A DNA stretch of 64,000 nucleotides from Candidatus Brachybacter algidus (GTDB lineage Bacteria; Bacteroidota; Bacteroidia; Chitinophagales; Saprospiraceae), in contig JADJSK010000006.1 of the NCBI GenBank assembly GCA_016711705.1, positions 1-64,000 of the forward strand, written 5' to 3'. Shown here in pieces: positions 63,101 to 64,000 of the stretch. The notes below the pieces were generated by a model. That model saw nothing but the letters and a program-made list of their open reading frames with translations, did not search any database and had not been told where the DNA came from. The translations under genes and the position numbers were made by a program. The number at the start of each line of letters is the position of its first letter. Within the stretch, counting starts at the first letter, position 1.

Positions 63101-64000
63101 GTTGGTGGAGCTTCATTAGTAAGCCAGCCGGTAAATGCTATCAGCATCTCCGGTACTGGAAATGCAGTTAGTACTATTGCGGTTACGAATAATACAATAG
63201 ATAACTTAACAGGTGGTAATTTCGGAAGCGTAAGTGCCATCACGGTAGGTTATGAACCTAATAACTTTGATGTAACTGCTCTGACGATCAGTGGCAATAC
63301 AATAACGAACATTAGTGCGGTGAATACACCATGGGCTAGTGGTGGAAGAGGAGCATACGGTCTTTTATTAGACCTGGGTGCCACGGGCACAGGAAAAATT
63401 GTATCACCTGTAATTAGTAGTAATACAATCACTGCCCTGGATGGCCTTTGGGCGCACGGTATCGGCCTTGAAGGCAATACGCCGGGTGCAGCTGTTTCGC
63501 TAAACACAATTAATAATGTGACTGGCCACCTGACGGGTGTACCTACAGCAGTCGCTGTTAAGGTAGAAAGTAACCTGGGTGCAGGTACAGTAGTCATCAA
63601 CTACAACAACTTCAGCCTTGTTGAGTACGGGGTACTGAATGTAACAGGTATTAAAGTAGATGCAAAACACAACTGGTGGGGTGATGGTGATGATTCCGGT
63701 CCGGGTACAGTGGGCACTGGTGCGGGAGTATTGGTATCTGTGGATGTCGATTTCTGTCCATGGCTGGATGGCCCTAGCGGAATTGATGTCATAGTTGCTG
63801 CAGCTACATTGGCAGTAGCCGAAACTGGAGGAGTTGCCAATGATGATGGAACCATTTGTATTGGACAATCAGTGACCTTAACAATTTCAGGTGCTAAGGC
63901 TGGTTCGACGTATCTGTGGTCAACCGGAGCTACTACTGCTTCTATAACAGAAAGTCCGCTTGCTACGACGACATATTCAGTAACAGTAAGTTATGGTGGA
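60119..64000 (+). CDS. second giant modular surface protein, runs off the window
   Basis: The frame is open from ATG 60119 to the window end (at least 1294 codons); ATG 60143 gives a neater signal peptide (HIFSKALFIIALLLMVSTIQAQ). An N-terminal domain with CEKGNIQLVVSNP is followed by Ig-like repeats with the motif NPLP.VTL....GP.C (near 275 and 347) and a PKD-like repeat. A lectin/LamG-like domain spans about 524-717 (MAGLWSTAHDGAHVVSGYPIIEF, YDIYWDNLNS). A beta-helix module (890-1220, YYCTIQSAIDDANATNTV) ends HNWWGDGDDSGPG..CPWL. The last part matches the end of the previous gene (VAETGG, STYLWSTGAT, YSVTVSYGG). The 9-bp gap implies one operon, and both probably reach the same surface. Confidence 0.8.
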   Translation, partial: MNNLIELSMKHIFSKALFIIALLLMVSTIQAQEVDLQIPTVSVIPTNLAVCEKGNIQLVVSNPRLIPVTANNIRIQLSISGEIQFPSIIPAPTVTDDCGNIWTITYSVFDNYNTEIVIKNTGGLLAAGGTCILLFPFTAITHSNGMDDVSITVNGGFDLLSSYTDPDPGSNFAQVYMEVYPMPAYVFNFNASPITNNSVQQVCIGSEVIVNLTGTPGGTFEMKQDNVLVGGGNVGDSYTFTAAPVDAGMYELTITSQYGCVQVFNYELIVNPLPIVTLGAIGPFCVDASSVTLSGGLPTGGVYSGTGVSAGSFEPASAGVGDHTITYTYTDVNGCINFATTLVKVNPLPVLTLPAVGPLCLNDAAVQLAGSPMGGAYSGTGVSVGGLFDPASAGVGTHTITYSYTDGNGCDNSITMDIIVNPLPVSTITASYAVWEATAGNTASTAGGASTYVWGISNGTIDLGQGTPNITYTSGTPGPLQLTVTVTNALGCITTSTYSVQVLESCGLVDFSSALQLGATPGIGIWSKDRYVPAIFAAQSTAPDATINTLHHGIAAADGQATAFYNTQGMAYMLHPGSVETEIELFVPADWATSGRRMAGLWSTAHDGAHVVSGYPIIEFTSDATPRFRGYEGDGSWLDMGLPVGFTYDQWVKLRIQLLPSGEFRYTVKTTTSEVSQNTSLHGVNGSTHLDNVILQGHNTPAGVTYDIYWDNLNSTPVQFTLMANASPVGHLQTLTYCEGDMVNLQLTGVANDYTLTGPNTNVTGTVGDPAVSFPAAEAFEGTYNITVTNTDGCTRTEQYYIIVNPLPVATISYSGSPYCAEGTATVTQTGQTGGTYTSTAGLSINSVSGDINLRTSTPGTYTVTYSFTDVNGCSSTTTTSVTVTAPVAYNVQKDLYYCTIQSAIDDANATNTVEVLDGSNTESLTIHLPLTLTSRNSAALSSIASANPAVPTISITSSGVTVQNLTLTNPNGQNAIFTNNNSNITITGNHVTNVGGASLVSQPVNAISISGTGNAVSTIAVTNNTIDNLTGGNFGSVSAITVGYEPNNFDVTALTISGNTITNISAVNTPWASGGRGAYGLLLDLGATGTGKIVSPVISSNTITALDGLWAHGIGLEGNTPGAAVSLNTINNVTGHLTGVPTAVAVKVESNLGAGTVVINYNNFSLVEYGVLNVTGIKVDAKHNWWGDGDDSGPGTVGTGAGVLVSVDVDFCPWLDGPSGIDVIVAAATLAVAETGGVANDDGTICIGQSVTLTISGAKAGSTYLWSTGATTASITESPLATTTYSVTVSYGG

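Overview
The window looks like chromosomal DNA of a Bacteroidota member, most likely a Saprospiraceae/Chitinophagia-type bacterium. The evidence is: several secreted proteins ending in a type IX secretion (T9SS) type A sorting domain (a [L/I]YPNP-like motif followed by a short beta-rich tail); SprB-like repeats in giant surface proteins; a citrate synthase of the eukaryotic-like type; GH92 and M28 secreted enzymes; promoter matches of the TTTG/TAnnTTTG type; no clear Shine-Dalgarno sites; and AT-rich spacers full of short degenerate repeats. No tRNA, rRNA or CRISPR array was recognised.

Layout. 0-3.7 kb: a short-chain dehydrogenase and a lipocalin-like gene, each broken by one single-base indel, then a three-copy 205-bp tandem repeat and a complete IS256-type element (1315 bp, 8-bp target duplication) whose transposase is also broken. 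3.7-5.6 kb: an outer-membrane beta-barrel protein, a ribbon-helix-helix protein and an SPFH protein, all on the minus strand. 5.8-7.9 kb: citrate synthase, gcvH and a VanZ-like protein. 8.1-18.1 kb: two tandem paralogous secreted M12-type metalloproteases, a PASTA protein and another T9SS cargo protein. 18.1-18.5 kb: a perfect 66-bp palindrome between converging genes. 18.5-23 kb: tmk, a cyclase-family hydrolase, a membrane protein and a Zn/Cd-type P1B ATPase. 23.1-28.4 kb: a split lipoprotein, a secreted M28 peptidase and a GH92 glycosidase.

28.4-41.1 kb is the most unusual part. Three paralogous genes encode secreted-sensor/TM/cytoplasmic winged-helix-like proteins. Each is followed by copies of the same non-coding repeat block. 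They bracket a six-gene operon for exported proteins of unknown function: a 450-aa protein, two LPP20-like proteins, a DUF6175-like protein split at an A8 run, a 429-aa protein and a lipoprotein. A 207-bp MITE-like element sits inside the operon.

41.1-44.7 kb is repeat-rich spacer holding a decayed REC-LytTR response regulator. A region of about 200 bp upstream of that regulator also occurs upstream of the six-gene operon. Both copies hold an identical 37-bp block of 10-bp-phased repeats matching the LytTR binding consensus. This suggests that a LytTR regulator controls, or controlled, the operon. 44.7-64 kb: two adjacent giant surface proteins (5135 aa, and at least 1294 aa running off the window) made of parallel beta-helix, Ig/FN3-like, MopE-like calcium-binding and SprB-like modules.

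Seven apparent single-base indels, mostly in short A/T runs, break otherwise well-conserved genes. The 15.4-kb giant gene is uninterrupted, so the indels may be assembly errors or real decay; reads would settle it.
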